Made by a program: the position numbers and the translations under genes
Source of the DNA: a bacterium
Lineage (GTDB): Bacteria; Arandabacterota; Arandabacteria; Arandabacterales; Arandabacteraceae
Length of the DNA stretch: 22,051 bases
Assembly: GCA_025774405.1 (NCBI GenBank)
Contig: JALGWB010000007.1
Span: forward strand, 1-22,051
Direction: 5' to 3'
Part shown: one piece after another, positions 1 through 9,055 of the stretch
Layout: every line of letters starts with the position of its first letter
How positions within the stretch are numbered: the first letter of the stretch is position 1
The notes under the pieces: generated by a model
Databases searched by the model: none
What the model was told of the DNA's origin: nothing
What the model saw: only the letters and a program-made list of their open reading frames with translations

Positions 1-151
1 AGATGCTGAGCAGGCCTTCGGGCTCACCCACCATTTCTCAATCACCTTCAATATTTCTCTTTGATTCATTATCAACCGGATATAGCCTCAAGGGTGAGAC
101 AGGTTGATTCAATTTGCTGAAGTCGCTAACCTTCTTATCGGGTGAGAGATC

Positions 152-1063
152 GTGCTGGAGGGCCTTTACCAGGAGCAGATGGACTACTTCGCAGGCCAGC
201 TCAGGGCATGCCGTCTCTGTCCCAGGGAGTGTGGTGTGAACCGTCTGGCGGGCGAAGTCGGCTATTGCGGAGCCGGTTCCAGCCTCAGGATTGCGAGCTA
301 TTGCCTCCACTATGGAGAGGAACCACCAATCTCAGGTAGGCACGGCTCAGGTACAGTTTTCTTCGCACACTGCAGCATGAGGTGCGCTTATTGTCAGAAT
401 TATCCCATAAGCCAGCTCCACCATGGTAACGAGGTTTCCATTCATGACCTTGCCAGGATGATGCTTGACCTTGAGCACCGGGGTGCTCACAACATAAACC
501 TTGTAACAGCGACCCATTTTCTGCCAATGGTCGTTGAAGCTGTCCTCGAGGCACGCAACGAGGGATTATCGATACCAATAGTTTACAATACCAGCGGCTA
601 TGAGCGCCCCGAGACAGTCCGTTACTTGCGAGGAATCATTCAGATCTACCTGTACGATATGCGCTACTGGAGCAACTCCACAGCTCTGAAGTATTCTGAT
701 GCCCCTGACTATCCCGCTTTCAACCACAAGGCTCTCTCTGAAGTGATTGGCACCGTTGGACCCGGTCTATCAACCAGGCGCGGCATCGCCACCTCCGGAT
801 TGATTATCAGGCATCTTGTACTGCCTTCGCTGCTTGTCGAAACTGAGGCAATCCTGAGATACATAGCTGAGGAACTGCCGCCGCAAGTCCATCTCAGTCT
901 CATGTTTCAATACTTCCCGGCCAATAGAGCAACTGAATTTCCAGAGATCAATCGAAGACTGAGCCAGAGTGAACGTTCCTGTGCCCTCAGCCTTCTCAGT
1001 CAATTTGGCATCCGGAATGGATGGGTTCAGGAGGATGAGCTTTCGAGCGTCCCAATCACCTAA
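152..1063 (+). CDS. PflA-like radical SAM protein (COG1313 type)
   Basis: A 303-residue radical SAM enzyme. The 4Fe-4S/SAM motif CSMRCAYC (CX3CX2C, about residues 74-81) lies in the context HCSMRCAYCQNYPIS, typical of proteins annotated as putative pyruvate formate-lyase activating enzymes. An N-terminal cysteine cluster (CRLCPRECGVNR, then a further Cys about 10 residues on, residues 20-39) is also characteristic of this subgroup and may hold a second cluster. No glycyl-radical enzyme is nearby, so true PFL activation is doubtful and the substrate is unknown. The start is a GTG at 152, which places the N-terminus about 20 residues ahead of the first Cys motif as expected; GGTGAG a few bases upstream is a weak ribosome site. 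The 151 bases before it show no complete gene; a short open frame ending at 64 could be the tail of an upstream gene. The next gene begins 27 bases after the stop, so it probably heads the sensory operon. Confidence 0.85.
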   Translation: MLEGLYQEQMDYFAGQLRACRLCPRECGVNRLAGEVGYCGAGSSLRIASYCLHYGEEPPISGRHGSGTVFFAHCSMRCAYCQNYPISQLHHGNEVSIHDLARMMLDLEHRGAHNINLVTATHFLPMVVEAVLEARNEGLSIPIVYNTSGYERPETVRYLRGIIQIYLYDMRYWSNSTALKYSDAPDYPAFNHKALSEVIGTVGPGLSTRRGIATSGLIIRHLVLPSLLVETEAILRYIAEELPPQVHLSLMFQYFPANRATEFPEINRRLSQSERSCALSLLSQFGIRNGWVQEDELSSVPIT

Positions 1064-1090
1064 AGCCCCCTCCAGCAGAAGCCGAAATAC

Positions 1091-2548
1091 ATGCAGAAGC
1101 CGCAATTGGACCCGGTGGGGGTGACCTTGGCATCGCAAGTAACGGAGAAGTCCATCGACAGGCCAGAAGTGGACGTTGCCGACCAGTCCGGCATGGCTCA
1201 CAATCACAGGGATGTCGCTGTCCTTCCAGATCTCATCGCGATCTTTCACCTTAACCTCACAGGCTCATATGTAGTTGCCAATGGTTTGAACACCTCTTCT
1301 GATCAAGCTCACCTCTATGAGAGCTTTGTACCTGAGGACATCTTCAAGGGTGATTTCATTGAAGCAAGCGATGCCATGCTCAAGATGTCTAACCTCGACC
1401 GCTTTTTCACACCTTCTGATACCCACCGAATCTGCCTTGTCCGCATTTCAGGGTTGCCACTTGAGTGCAGTCTTGCCTGCAGGCTATCAAGGTCACAAAC
1501 CAGGCGCGATGTGGAAAAGCAGATCAAAGAGCATCGCAACGAATTCATGCCGCAACTGATGTCGATAGCTACCAGCATATTGGCCTATGAGAATGTGCTC
1601 GCAAGCGCTGCTCTGACCAGGCAGCTCCCATGTCTTGCGACCGATTCTGATTCGAGAATTGTCATTGGCAATAGCCAATTCTGGGAAATGATCGGTACCC
1701 ATCAAGAATCAGGTGTCCGATACGAAGATCTCTTCGGCATCGACCAAGCAATAGATCTCGGACGCCTCAGGATAGGGTCGAACAGGATCGGATTGGTATC
1801 ACTGGAAATAAGACAAGCAGGTTGCACCATCCGATCGCTGCTCGAGATTGATGTTCTGCCAACAGCGGTAGGTCAGCGGTACATATGGAGCTTCCCCGAT
1901 GCACCAATCAGTGAACGCAGTAAGCAGATCAACTATAACCTGCTTCAGAGGCTGTCGGAGCTACTGACAGTGCAGATGTCTCCCGATGCTTTGCTGAGAA
2001 AACTGATCAATTCAATAGCCGTTGTGTTTGAGGCCAACATGGTTGCCCTTTTCAGGCATGACGGGGAGAAGCGGCTCATACTGACACCCTACACCAACCG
2101 AATGCCGCAATCCCTGCGAATAAGGTTTATAGATCTCGACAAAGAGCCATATTTTGAACCTTATCGATCACGTCGCAGTGCAATTTTCTGCTCATTGATT
2201 TCGGATGAAACCGATAGGGGAAGCCTGATCGTGAGTCTTGGAATAAAGCGATTCGCTTTGGTACCAGTCGGAAGGGCCAAATCTGCTGACCATGTCTTGC
2301 TGGTGGGATGGTCAGGTGAACAAGAGATCGATGGCCGGGTGGTCTCGGCATTGAGAGTCCTTGCCAATCTGATTGGAGCTGGTTTGGTCACCACACGTCT
2401 CATCAGGGAGTTTGAAAAGGAGAAAGACACCCTCGAACGTTATGCCAAGCTGGCAACTGATAGAGAACTCGCAATGACCAAACTCAAGCGTGAGAATGCA
2501 AAACTCAGGCAGGTTCTCAGGAAGCTACAAGACGGGGGATATGACTGA
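1091..2548 (+). CDS. PAS/GAF sensory protein without an output domain
   Basis: A 485-residue cytoplasmic-looking protein with no signal peptide or membrane segment. Residues 45-150 have no clear family but the alternation of a PAS-like fold. Residues 175-272 resemble a degenerate PAS domain. Residues 284-436 look like a GAF domain, with a helical entry, then a strand around EANMVALFRHDGEKR, and a final helix. Residues 438-481 form a charged heptad-like coiled coil. No kinase, cyclase, DNA-binding or receiver domain follows: the chain stops after the coiled coil. The stop codon overlaps the ATG of the next sensor gene (ATGACTGA), implying translational coupling, so the two proteins are likely made together and could pair through their coiled coils. 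The domain calls are from pattern only and are weaker for the N-terminal half. The start is uncertain: ATG 1091 has only a weak AGAAG upstream, and Met35 (1193) is an alternative. Confidence 0.7.
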   Translation: MQKPQLDPVGVTLASQVTEKSIDRPEVDVADQSGMAHNHRDVAVLPDLIAIFHLNLTGSYVVANGLNTSSDQAHLYESFVPEDIFKGDFIEASDAMLKMSNLDRFFTPSDTHRICLVRISGLPLECSLACRLSRSQTRRDVEKQIKEHRNEFMPQLMSIATSILAYENVLASAALTRQLPCLATDSDSRIVIGNSQFWEMIGTHQESGVRYEDLFGIDQAIDLGRLRIGSNRIGLVSLEIRQAGCTIRSLLEIDVLPTAVGQRYIWSFPDAPISERSKQINYNLLQRLSELLTVQMSPDALLRKLINSIAVVFEANMVALFRHDGEKRLILTPYTNRMPQSLRIRFIDLDKEPYFEPYRSRRSAIFCSLISDETDRGSLIVSLGIKRFALVPVGRAKSADHVLLVGWSGEQEIDGRVVSALRVLANLIGAGLVTTRLIREFEKEKDTLERYAKLATDRELAMTKLKRENAKLRQVLRKLQDGGYD

Positions 2549-4799
2549 GGTGTCATCTGAGAAATCTCATAGGCTCCAACAATCTATGGTCAGTATCCTG
2601 GTTGAGCTAAGTGCTCCAGGGCTCAAATCATGGCCATCGATCATGCTTGCTGTCTCAAGGTCACTGGAGAAACTGGCTGACCTATTCCAGATCGGACAAT
2701 GTGTACTTGCCATAACCAAACCACAGACTGTCCACATCCTGGCAAGGCACAATGTTCAACAATTCGAGATGGACACATTGGTAGAATACCTTGAGGACCT
2801 TCATGACAGAGTTGAAGATCTCTCGTGGGCTGCCACGTGTATACCTGAGGTCTACAGGCTGGATGACGATAGTGATTCGCAATCTATCTCGTCAAGAAGC
2901 CGTGTCTATAGGGTCAACCTCGACCCTGACAACTGTCTCTGCGGAATGTTCGACCTTGATCGTCAAAGTCAGGATATTGAACTGGCGGTTGCTTCTTACC
3001 TTCTTCATGTTGCCAAGACAGTCCAGCAGCACAATTTCATCAAGCGACAGGTTGAGGCTAAAGAAGCTCTTGAGCAGGCCAATGCGGAGCTCAAGGCCAC
3101 CCAGGCATCACTGCTCAACATCATGGAGGATTTACGCAACCAGAACCAGGATCTCACCAACCTGAACTCTCTAAGCAGTAAATTCGCCAGCTGCAGTTCT
3201 GTTCACGAACTTGCCCGAATAGCCACTGAAGCGACAAGCGAGCTCCTCGGAGGACCAATAGTAGCATTGCTTGTGAGCGGCTCCGATGGCGCTAAACTGG
3301 ATGTGGCGCATGTATCAGGGAGTGAAGTCGAACTTGATGGGTTACCTGATATCCAACCCGGGGACACCGTTCCTCCCGAACCCCTGTTTGAGACAATCGA
3401 TCTTTCAGCTGACCCCCCCTATCGAGACTTTTGTAAGGCGCTTGGCTGCAAAAGCGGGATAGCCTTCTGGCTTGTTGGCAAGACAAAGGTGCTGGGGCTG
3501 CTTGTCGTCTGTGAGCACCGCTGGCACAGAGTATTCACCGAGGACGAGATTGAAAACCTGAGTTTCCTTTGCAACACTCTATCAATCTCCATTGACAACC
3601 TGTGGCTCCTCGAGTGCACAACCAAGCAGCTTCATGAGATGAGCACCCTGAAGGAATACATTGAGACAGTTGTTGACAGCGTCGAGATGGCTATACTTGT
3701 GGTTGATAGTAATTTCCGCATTACCATGTTCAGCAAGGGTTTCGAACGCCTTTATGGTTATAAGTCCTCCGATTTCATAGGAAAGCACCTCTTCGAGGCG
3801 TTTCCTCATCTGCTTGAGCAAGGTTTCGCCGAGATAATCGAAACAGTCAAGTCGGGCAAGCCATTTGTCCGCAACGGATGGCGCAGGAAGAATCTAGACG
3901 GCACCGAGGTCGTTCAGAACATCCGTGTTTTCCCCCATAGGGATGCTAGCGGCAGCATCATCGGTGGCATAGCCATCATAACTGATGTAACAGAAAAGGT
4001 TAAACTTGAGGATCAGCTTGACAGATCGGAGGCGAAATTCAGGAAACTTGTCGAAGAGCTCGATGATGGCTACCTGATCGTGGCAGGTCAGACAGTGGTA
4101 TACGCCAATCGATCCGCTGCATCAATGAGTGGGCTACCCATCCACGAGATTATTGGCAACAATCCAAACTGCCTCTTCCCCGACGCATCTTTTCTCAGCC
4201 AGAACTTTGCCGCAAGGACAAGGTGTGAGTCGAAGTTGATCCACACCTCGGGAACACTTGTGCCAGTTGAGGTCACTGTCTATCCCTGTGACTACGGTGG
4301 CAAACAAGCCATCTCAGTAATCATCCGAGACATAACCGACAGGAAGAACATCGAAATGGAGCTGGCTGAAAAGAATCGAGAGATGCGGTTGCGAAATGAG
4401 CAAATCACCCGGCTCAATCAAGAGCTGGAAGCCACCGTCAATCGTCTCAAGCAGTCCCAGGAGAGTCTCCTTCACTCTGAGAAAGTTGCCATGCTGAGTG
4501 AAATCGCAGTGGCAGCAAATCATGAGATCAACCAGCCACTCTTCTCAATCCTTGGGCAGGCACAACTCCTGCTGAAAGACCACGCTAGGCTTGATGATGA
4601 CGCCCTGGGGAGAATAAAGGAGATAGAAGAGGCAGCCTTGCGGATAGCATGTGTAACTAAGAAAATCACAAATCTGGCAAGCTCGATGGCAGGTCAGGGC
4701 GAGATCCAACCTGCCAGATCTCCAGAGATGGACATGCCTCCGGACCTATCCGAAGATCTGATTGTGGATTCTTGCCAGAACGACACCGAAAACCAGTGA
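2541..4799 (+). CDS. GAF-GAF-PAS-PAS-HisKA sensor protein lacking the ATPase domain
   Basis: A 752-residue soluble sensor. In order: GAF-like (about 25-165), coiled coil (170-205), second GAF (208-358), PAS 1 (373-491, ending in IITDVTEKVKLE), PAS 2 (495-602, ending in VIIRDITDRKNIE), coiled coil (602-648), HisKA dimerisation/phosphotransfer domain (642-715). The H-box reads ANHEINQPL, with His661 the expected phospho-acceptor, as in NtrB-like kinases. After the HisKA helices only about 37 acidic residues remain before the stop. The N, G1, F and G2 boxes of the HATPase_c domain are absent, and the convergent hppA occupies the DNA where they would lie. The protein therefore cannot autophosphorylate alone; it may be phosphorylated in trans, act as a phosphatase or scaffold, or be a degraded kinase. 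The start chosen is ATG 2541, preceded by GGGGG and overlapping the previous stop; an in-frame ATG at 2490 lies inside the upstream gene and is less likely. Confidence 0.85.
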   Translation: MTEVSSEKSHRLQQSMVSILVELSAPGLKSWPSIMLAVSRSLEKLADLFQIGQCVLAITKPQTVHILARHNVQQFEMDTLVEYLEDLHDRVEDLSWAATCIPEVYRLDDDSDSQSISSRSRVYRVNLDPDNCLCGMFDLDRQSQDIELAVASYLLHVAKTVQQHNFIKRQVEAKEALEQANAELKATQASLLNIMEDLRNQNQDLTNLNSLSSKFASCSSVHELARIATEATSELLGGPIVALLVSGSDGAKLDVAHVSGSEVELDGLPDIQPGDTVPPEPLFETIDLSADPPYRDFCKALGCKSGIAFWLVGKTKVLGLLVVCEHRWHRVFTEDEIENLSFLCNTLSISIDNLWLLECTTKQLHEMSTLKEYIETVVDSVEMAILVVDSNFRITMFSKGFERLYGYKSSDFIGKHLFEAFPHLLEQGFAEIIETVKSGKPFVRNGWRRKNLDGTEVVQNIRVFPHRDASGSIIGGIAIITDVTEKVKLEDQLDRSEAKFRKLVEELDDGYLIVAGQTVVYANRSAASMSGLPIHEIIGNNPNCLFPDASFLSQNFAARTRCESKLIHTSGTLVPVEVTVYPCDYGGKQAISVIIRDITDRKNIEMELAEKNREMRLRNEQITRLNQELEATVNRLKQSQESLLHSEKVAMLSEIAVAANHEINQPLFSILGQAQLLLKDHARLDDDALGRIKEIEEAALRIACVTKKITNLASSMAGQGEIQPARSPEMDMPPDLSEDLIVDSCQNDTENQ

Positions 4800-6731
4800 A
4801 ACCACTGACATCAGCTTTATCAGGATGTTCATCGATGGACCCGATGTGTCCTTGAACGGATCCCCAACCGTATCTCCAACAACAGCAGCCTTATGGGCGT
4901 CAGACCCTTTCCCGCCGAGATTGCCAGCTTCAATCCATTTCTTAGCGTTGTCCCATGCCCCACCACCATTTGCCATCATGATAGCGAGCAGTACACCCGT
5001 CACAGTGGCACCAGCAAGCAACCCACCAAGCGACTCTGGACCGAGCACGATACCAACGATGGCAGGCGACAGAACGGCAAGGAATCCAGGTCCGATCATC
5101 TCTCTGAGTGCACCTTGTGTGCTAATGTCAACACATCTGGCAGAATCCGGCTTGGCTGTCCCCTCCATAAGGCCCGGGATTTCCTTGAACTGCCTCCGAA
5201 CCTCCTCAACCATCTTGAATGCAGCTCTTCCAACAGCGCGCATTGTCAATGCAGCGAATAGAAAAGGCAATGCACCTCCAATCAGCAAGCCGATCACAGT
5301 CGTCGGCTGCTTGATATCGATGACATCCAGACCAACCTTCCTCGAGTAGGCTGTAAAAAGTGCCAGCGCTGTAAGCGCTGCCGAGCCAATAGCAAAACCC
5401 TTACCTATTGCGGCCGTAGTGTTTCCTAGTGCATCAAGGCGGTCGGTTATCTTCCTTACTTCAGGTCCCAGCCCACTCATCTCAGCAATTCCACCAGCAT
5501 TGTCAGCAATTGGCCCATAGGCATCAACTGACATTGTCATGCCGATTGTTGCAAGCATCCCAACCGCTGCCATACCGATGCCATAGACACCTGCGAAATG
5601 ATGGGCGGCGAAGATAGCGATAGCTATTGCTATAATTGGCAGTGTGGTACTCATCATACCGATTGAGAGCCCTGAAATGATGTTGGTTGCGGCACCTGTC
5701 TTGCATGATTCAGCAATCACTTTAATCGGCGGCCCTGAAGTATAGTACTCTGACAGCCACCCTATGGCTACACCAGCGAGGATACCTGAAAGCACAGCTG
5801 AGGCATATTTGCTACCCAGTCCCATCCTGTCCACTATCACATAGGTTGCAACAGCAAGCAGGGCAACGCTCACATAGGTGGAATACCTCAAAGCAAGCTG
5901 GGGATTGCGTGACTGGAACAGGCGAACTGCCAGGGTTCCAACAAATGAGGCAATAGTGCCAACAGCCACGATCAAGATAGGCAATGCCATCAGCGAGCCT
6001 CGACGAGAAACCTCCAGAGTCGCTGCAATGGCAATACTGGCCACAACTGATCCAACATAGGATTCAAACAGATCCGCACCCATTCCCGCGGTATCCCCAA
6101 CATTATCACCAACATTATCGGCGATAACGGCCGGGTTACGAGGATCGTCCTCAGGGATGCCAGCCTCTACCTTCCCAACCAGATCTGCCCCGACATCCGC
6201 CGACTTGGTATAGATCCCGCCACCAACACGGGCAAAAAGCGCAATTGAGCTTGCCCCCATGGCGAATCCACTTATTACCTCTGGATTGCCCTTGAAGCCA
6301 AGATAGAAAACAGAGATTCCAAGCACTCCAAGACTCGCAACCGCCATGCCCATCACTGCCCCACCGGAGAAAGCAATTGTCAGGGCCCGACTCTGACTCT
6401 CGGTTGCGCCCTGGGTAGTTCTAACATTTGCTCTTGTAGCTGCCTTCAGCCCCAGATAACCAGCCAGCATCGATGAACAGGCACCGGTTAGAAAAGCAAT
6501 ACTGGTGCGGTAGTCAATTGCAATCCACAGAAGGACAAAGAGCACAGCAATGAAGGCCACCAACGTGCTATATTCCCTTCTCAGGAAAGCCATGGCACCA
6601 CTGTGTATTAGATCAGAGATCTCCTTCATCTTCTCAGTACCGAATGGATTGCGTTTGACAAGAACAAAGAGCACTGCAGCATAGCATAGCCCGGCCAAGC
6701 CAACAATGATGCCAACCTGTGGTATGCTCAT
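4746..6731 (-). CDS. hppA: K+-dependent membrane-bound pyrophosphatase (ion pump)
   Basis: A 661-residue, very hydrophobic protein of the V-type/HppA family, which couples pyrophosphate hydrolysis to H+ or Na+ export across the inner membrane. Family motifs are all present: the substrate-binding run around residues 177-216 (DVGADLVGKVE, then ADNVGDNVGDTAG), GPIADNAGGIAEM (406-418), and the C-terminal block DAHKAAVVGDTVGDPFKDTS (611-630). The K+ switch region reads GNTTAAIGKG (436-445), with Ala440 and Gly443 where K+-independent enzymes carry Lys and Thr, so it should be K+-stimulated. Whether it moves H+ or Na+ I cannot decide from motifs. ATG 6731 has TAGGAGGT five bases upstream. It lies 68 bases after the Mo-hydroxylase gene with no convincing promoter between them, so it may be the last gene of that operon. 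Its final 54 bases overlap the 3' end of the convergent sensor gene. Confidence 0.96.
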   Translation of the reverse strand: MSIPQVGIIVGLAGLCYAAVLFVLVKRNPFGTEKMKEISDLIHSGAMAFLRREYSTLVAFIAVLFVLLWIAIDYRTSIAFLTGACSSMLAGYLGLKAATRANVRTTQGATESQSRALTIAFSGGAVMGMAVASLGVLGISVFYLGFKGNPEVISGFAMGASSIALFARVGGGIYTKSADVGADLVGKVEAGIPEDDPRNPAVIADNVGDNVGDTAGMGADLFESYVGSVVASIAIAATLEVSRRGSLMALPILIVAVGTIASFVGTLAVRLFQSRNPQLALRYSTYVSVALLAVATYVIVDRMGLGSKYASAVLSGILAGVAIGWLSEYYTSGPPIKVIAESCKTGAATNIISGLSIGMMSTTLPIIAIAIAIFAAHHFAGVYGIGMAAVGMLATIGMTMSVDAYGPIADNAGGIAEMSGLGPEVRKITDRLDALGNTTAAIGKGFAIGSAALTALALFTAYSRKVGLDVIDIKQPTTVIGLLIGGALPFLFAALTMRAVGRAAFKMVEEVRRQFKEIPGLMEGTAKPDSARCVDISTQGALREMIGPGFLAVLSPAIVGIVLGPESLGGLLAGATVTGVLLAIMMANGGGAWDNAKKWIEAGNLGGKGSDAHKAAVVGDTVGDPFKDTSGPSMNILIKLMSVVSLVFGVVLARIHNQIFG

Positions 6732-6799
6732 GTGTTACCTCCTATGCGCCACGATTTTGCCAAGAGCTGCTAAATGCTAAAGACAAAAGGTGTGATACG

Positions 6800-9055
6800 T
6801 CAAGAGGTTATTGATTGCTCTATGACCCATTCTCTGGTTATTGGCAAGCAAGTCACTCTACGACCCAAGGCTCGAGAAACAGCATTGGCTATTGCGGCAG
6901 CGACTGGAATTATGGCAGGTTCGCCAAGTCCCTTCGCTCCAAACGGACCATCCCGTGAGAGCCGCTCGACAAACTCCACACTCATGCGGTCGCAGACGTC
7001 CAAAGATGTTGGTATCAGATACGTCGATAGATCCCGCGATGCAACATGACCGTCCCTTTCTGAAAACATCTCATGGAGAGCAAACCCAATGCCCTGAGCA
7101 ATCCCGCCTTCGACCTGGCCCTCAGCAAGCATTGGATTTATGATGCGACCACTATCATGAACTGCCAGGAAATCCTTGATCTGGATTTCACCTGTCTCAG
7201 TGTCAACTTCAACCTCGGCAACATCGGTAGCATAGGAATAGACATAATAGGCATCACCGAGGCCTGAATCATCAAGTCTGCAGTCCGGGACAACATACCA
7301 GCCAAGAGCACTCAGATCAATGCGCTTGAGATAGCACTCTGCAACAACTTTCTTAAAATCCAGGGCCTTCCCGCTCTCCGCAACAAAGGCTCCCTTGCTG
7401 ATACCGGTGATCTTTGATCCTGACATCTCACCTGCTATCGAAAACAGGATTCGCTTTAGTTTGCTGCAGGCATCGAGAATCGCATTACCACTCACTACGG
7501 TGGTACGTGATGCCACCGTAGGACCTGAATCCGCTATAATGTCAGTATCAACATGATTGACCTGAACCTGCTCGACGCTGACACCCAGGTCTTCAGCCAC
7601 TATCTGAGCAAGCACAGTGCGCGCACCCTGCCCCATATCCGTGCAGCCAACCCAGACGTTGATTGAGCCATCCTTGAGTATCTCAACCCTGGCAGCACCT
7701 CTATCAAGATGCCGGCCGGCAGCTCCCAGGCTAACTCCATAAAACATCGATGCCACACCCCTACCTGTGACCTTACCTTTCGACCTCCTGCTCCACGGGC
7801 CGGCAAAGTGCTTCTTCGCACGTCGTATTGTCTCAGGTAGGCCCACGCTATCCTTGAGAACCTGATCTGTGGCAGTTCGACTGCCCTTCTTGAGGGCATT
7901 GATGGCTCGGAACTCAAGTGGATCAATAGCCGCCTTCAGAGCGAGCTCATCGATTACGGATTCGCATGCAAAAACCACCTGCGGTGTTCCGAAACCCCGC
8001 ATCGCTCCCTTGGGAACGGTATTGGTGTAATAGCCTCTTGTCAGAATTCTGACGTTGGGAATTTCATATGGACCAGCGGCATGTATCGTTGATCTGAAAA
8101 GCACGATGGGAGAAAGGGTAGCGTAGGCACCGACGTCAGCCTCGATCAAGATGTCGGCGAATTGAAGTTCCCCGCTAACTTTGCATCCCATACGGTAGGT
8201 AAGCTTCATTGGATGACGCTTTGACGTATACAGAATATCCTCTTCTCGAGTCAGAACCATCTTGACTGGACGACCGATCTGCCTGGCGAGGACAGCCAGC
8301 CTGGCACATATCTCCGATGGGACGTCCTCCTTACCACCAAAACCACCACCAATAGGTAGCTGAATCACTCTAACATCAGCGAGTCTTGCGCCGAGACATC
8401 TTGCAACTGCATCCCTAACGTAGAAAGGGCATTGAGCCGCCACCCATATCTCCATCTTGCGACCGAAAGGGACGGCAATAGCGCCAACGGTTTCAAGATA
8501 AGCGTGCTCCTGAACAGGTGTGTGGAATTCAGCCTCGACAACATGATCGCTCTGGCTCTCACCGATCTCAATGGCCCCTTTAACGATCCTGCGCTCAACG
8601 GCGAGGTTACCATCATCGTGAACCATGACCGCATTAGGAGCTTTGGCGTCGTCGAGGGATGAGATATGGGGCAGATTCTCAAAGGTTACCTTAACCAGCT
8701 CGGCAGCGCGGCGGGCAAGGTAAGGGGTCTCAGCAACAACAAGTGCAATACAGTCCGCCTCATACCTAACCCTGTCAGAGGCAAAAAGCGGTTGGTCATC
8801 CTTTACCAGTCCAACCCTGTTTTCACCAGGCACATCACGAGCAGTAACAACACCAACAACACCGCTGACGGTAGATACTCTCGAAATATCAATATCAACT
8901 ATGCTTGCATGGGGATGCCCAGCCTTGACCATAGCCGCATGAACCATACCTGGAAAACCGATGTCATTGACGAAGCGGGTGTACCCGGATGATTTGCTCT
9001 TGCCGTCAACCCGCGAAATTCGGCGACCCACAAGTCTTACGTCATGTGTCTTCAT
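6800..9055 (-). CDS. Xanthine dehydrogenase-family molybdopterin-binding large subunit
   Basis: A 751-residue protein of the xanthine dehydrogenase / aldehyde oxidase family, the subunit that binds Mo-molybdopterin and hydroxylates a heterocycle or aldehyde. It has the N-terminal a/b-hammerhead domain (about 15-130) followed by the Mo-cofactor domains. Motifs seen: GGGFGGKE (236-243), AMRGFGTPQ (351-359), DMGQG (473-477), and GLGEP with Glu712 at the position of the catalytic base. I do not see the AYRCSFR active-site loop of aerobic CO dehydrogenase, so it is not CoxL. The substrate is unknown. The FAD-binding and 2Fe-2S subunits that normally accompany it are absent from the whole window. 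Its start lies inside the 3' end of the IlvC-like gene. I chose ATG 9055 (GAGG 8 bases upstream); TTG 9073, only 4 bases after a stronger AAGGAGGG, would add six residues. Confidence 0.9.
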   Translation of the reverse strand: MKTHDVRLVGRRISRVDGKSKSSGYTRFVNDIGFPGMVHAAMVKAGHPHASIVDIDISRVSTVSGVVGVVTARDVPGENRVGLVKDDQPLFASDRVRYEADCIALVVAETPYLARRAAELVKVTFENLPHISSLDDAKAPNAVMVHDDGNLAVERRIVKGAIEIGESQSDHVVEAEFHTPVQEHAYLETVGAIAVPFGRKMEIWVAAQCPFYVRDAVARCLGARLADVRVIQLPIGGGFGGKEDVPSEICARLAVLARQIGRPVKMVLTREEDILYTSKRHPMKLTYRMGCKVSGELQFADILIEADVGAYATLSPIVLFRSTIHAAGPYEIPNVRILTRGYYTNTVPKGAMRGFGTPQVVFACESVIDELALKAAIDPLEFRAINALKKGSRTATDQVLKDSVGLPETIRRAKKHFAGPWSRRSKGKVTGRGVASMFYGVSLGAAGRHLDRGAARVEILKDGSINVWVGCTDMGQGARTVLAQIVAEDLGVSVEQVQVNHVDTDIIADSGPTVASRTTVVSGNAILDACSKLKRILFSIAGEMSGSKITGISKGAFVAESGKALDFKKVVAECYLKRIDLSALGWYVVPDCRLDDSGLGDAYYVYSYATDVAEVEVDTETGEIQIKDFLAVHDSGRIINPMLAEGQVEGGIAQGIGFALHEMFSERDGHVASRDLSTYLIPTSLDVCDRMSVEFVERLSRDGPFGAKGLGEPAIIPVAAAIANAVSRALGRRVTCLPITREWVIEQSITS

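Noticed and set aside
38..310. Open frame of 90 codons on the minus strand across the start of the radical SAM gene
   Set aside because: It overlaps the well-supported radical SAM gene antisense, has no recognisable protein features, and no ribosome site.
2490..2540. Upstream in-frame ATG extending the HisKA sensor by 17 residues
   Set aside because: It lies inside the end of the previous gene and lacks a ribosome site; ATG 2541 has GGGGG before it and the typical ATGACTGA overlap.
6732..6799. Separate promoter for hppA
   Set aside because: A TTGACG exists at the end of the Mo-hydroxylase gene, but no acceptable -10 box lies 16-18 bases downstream.
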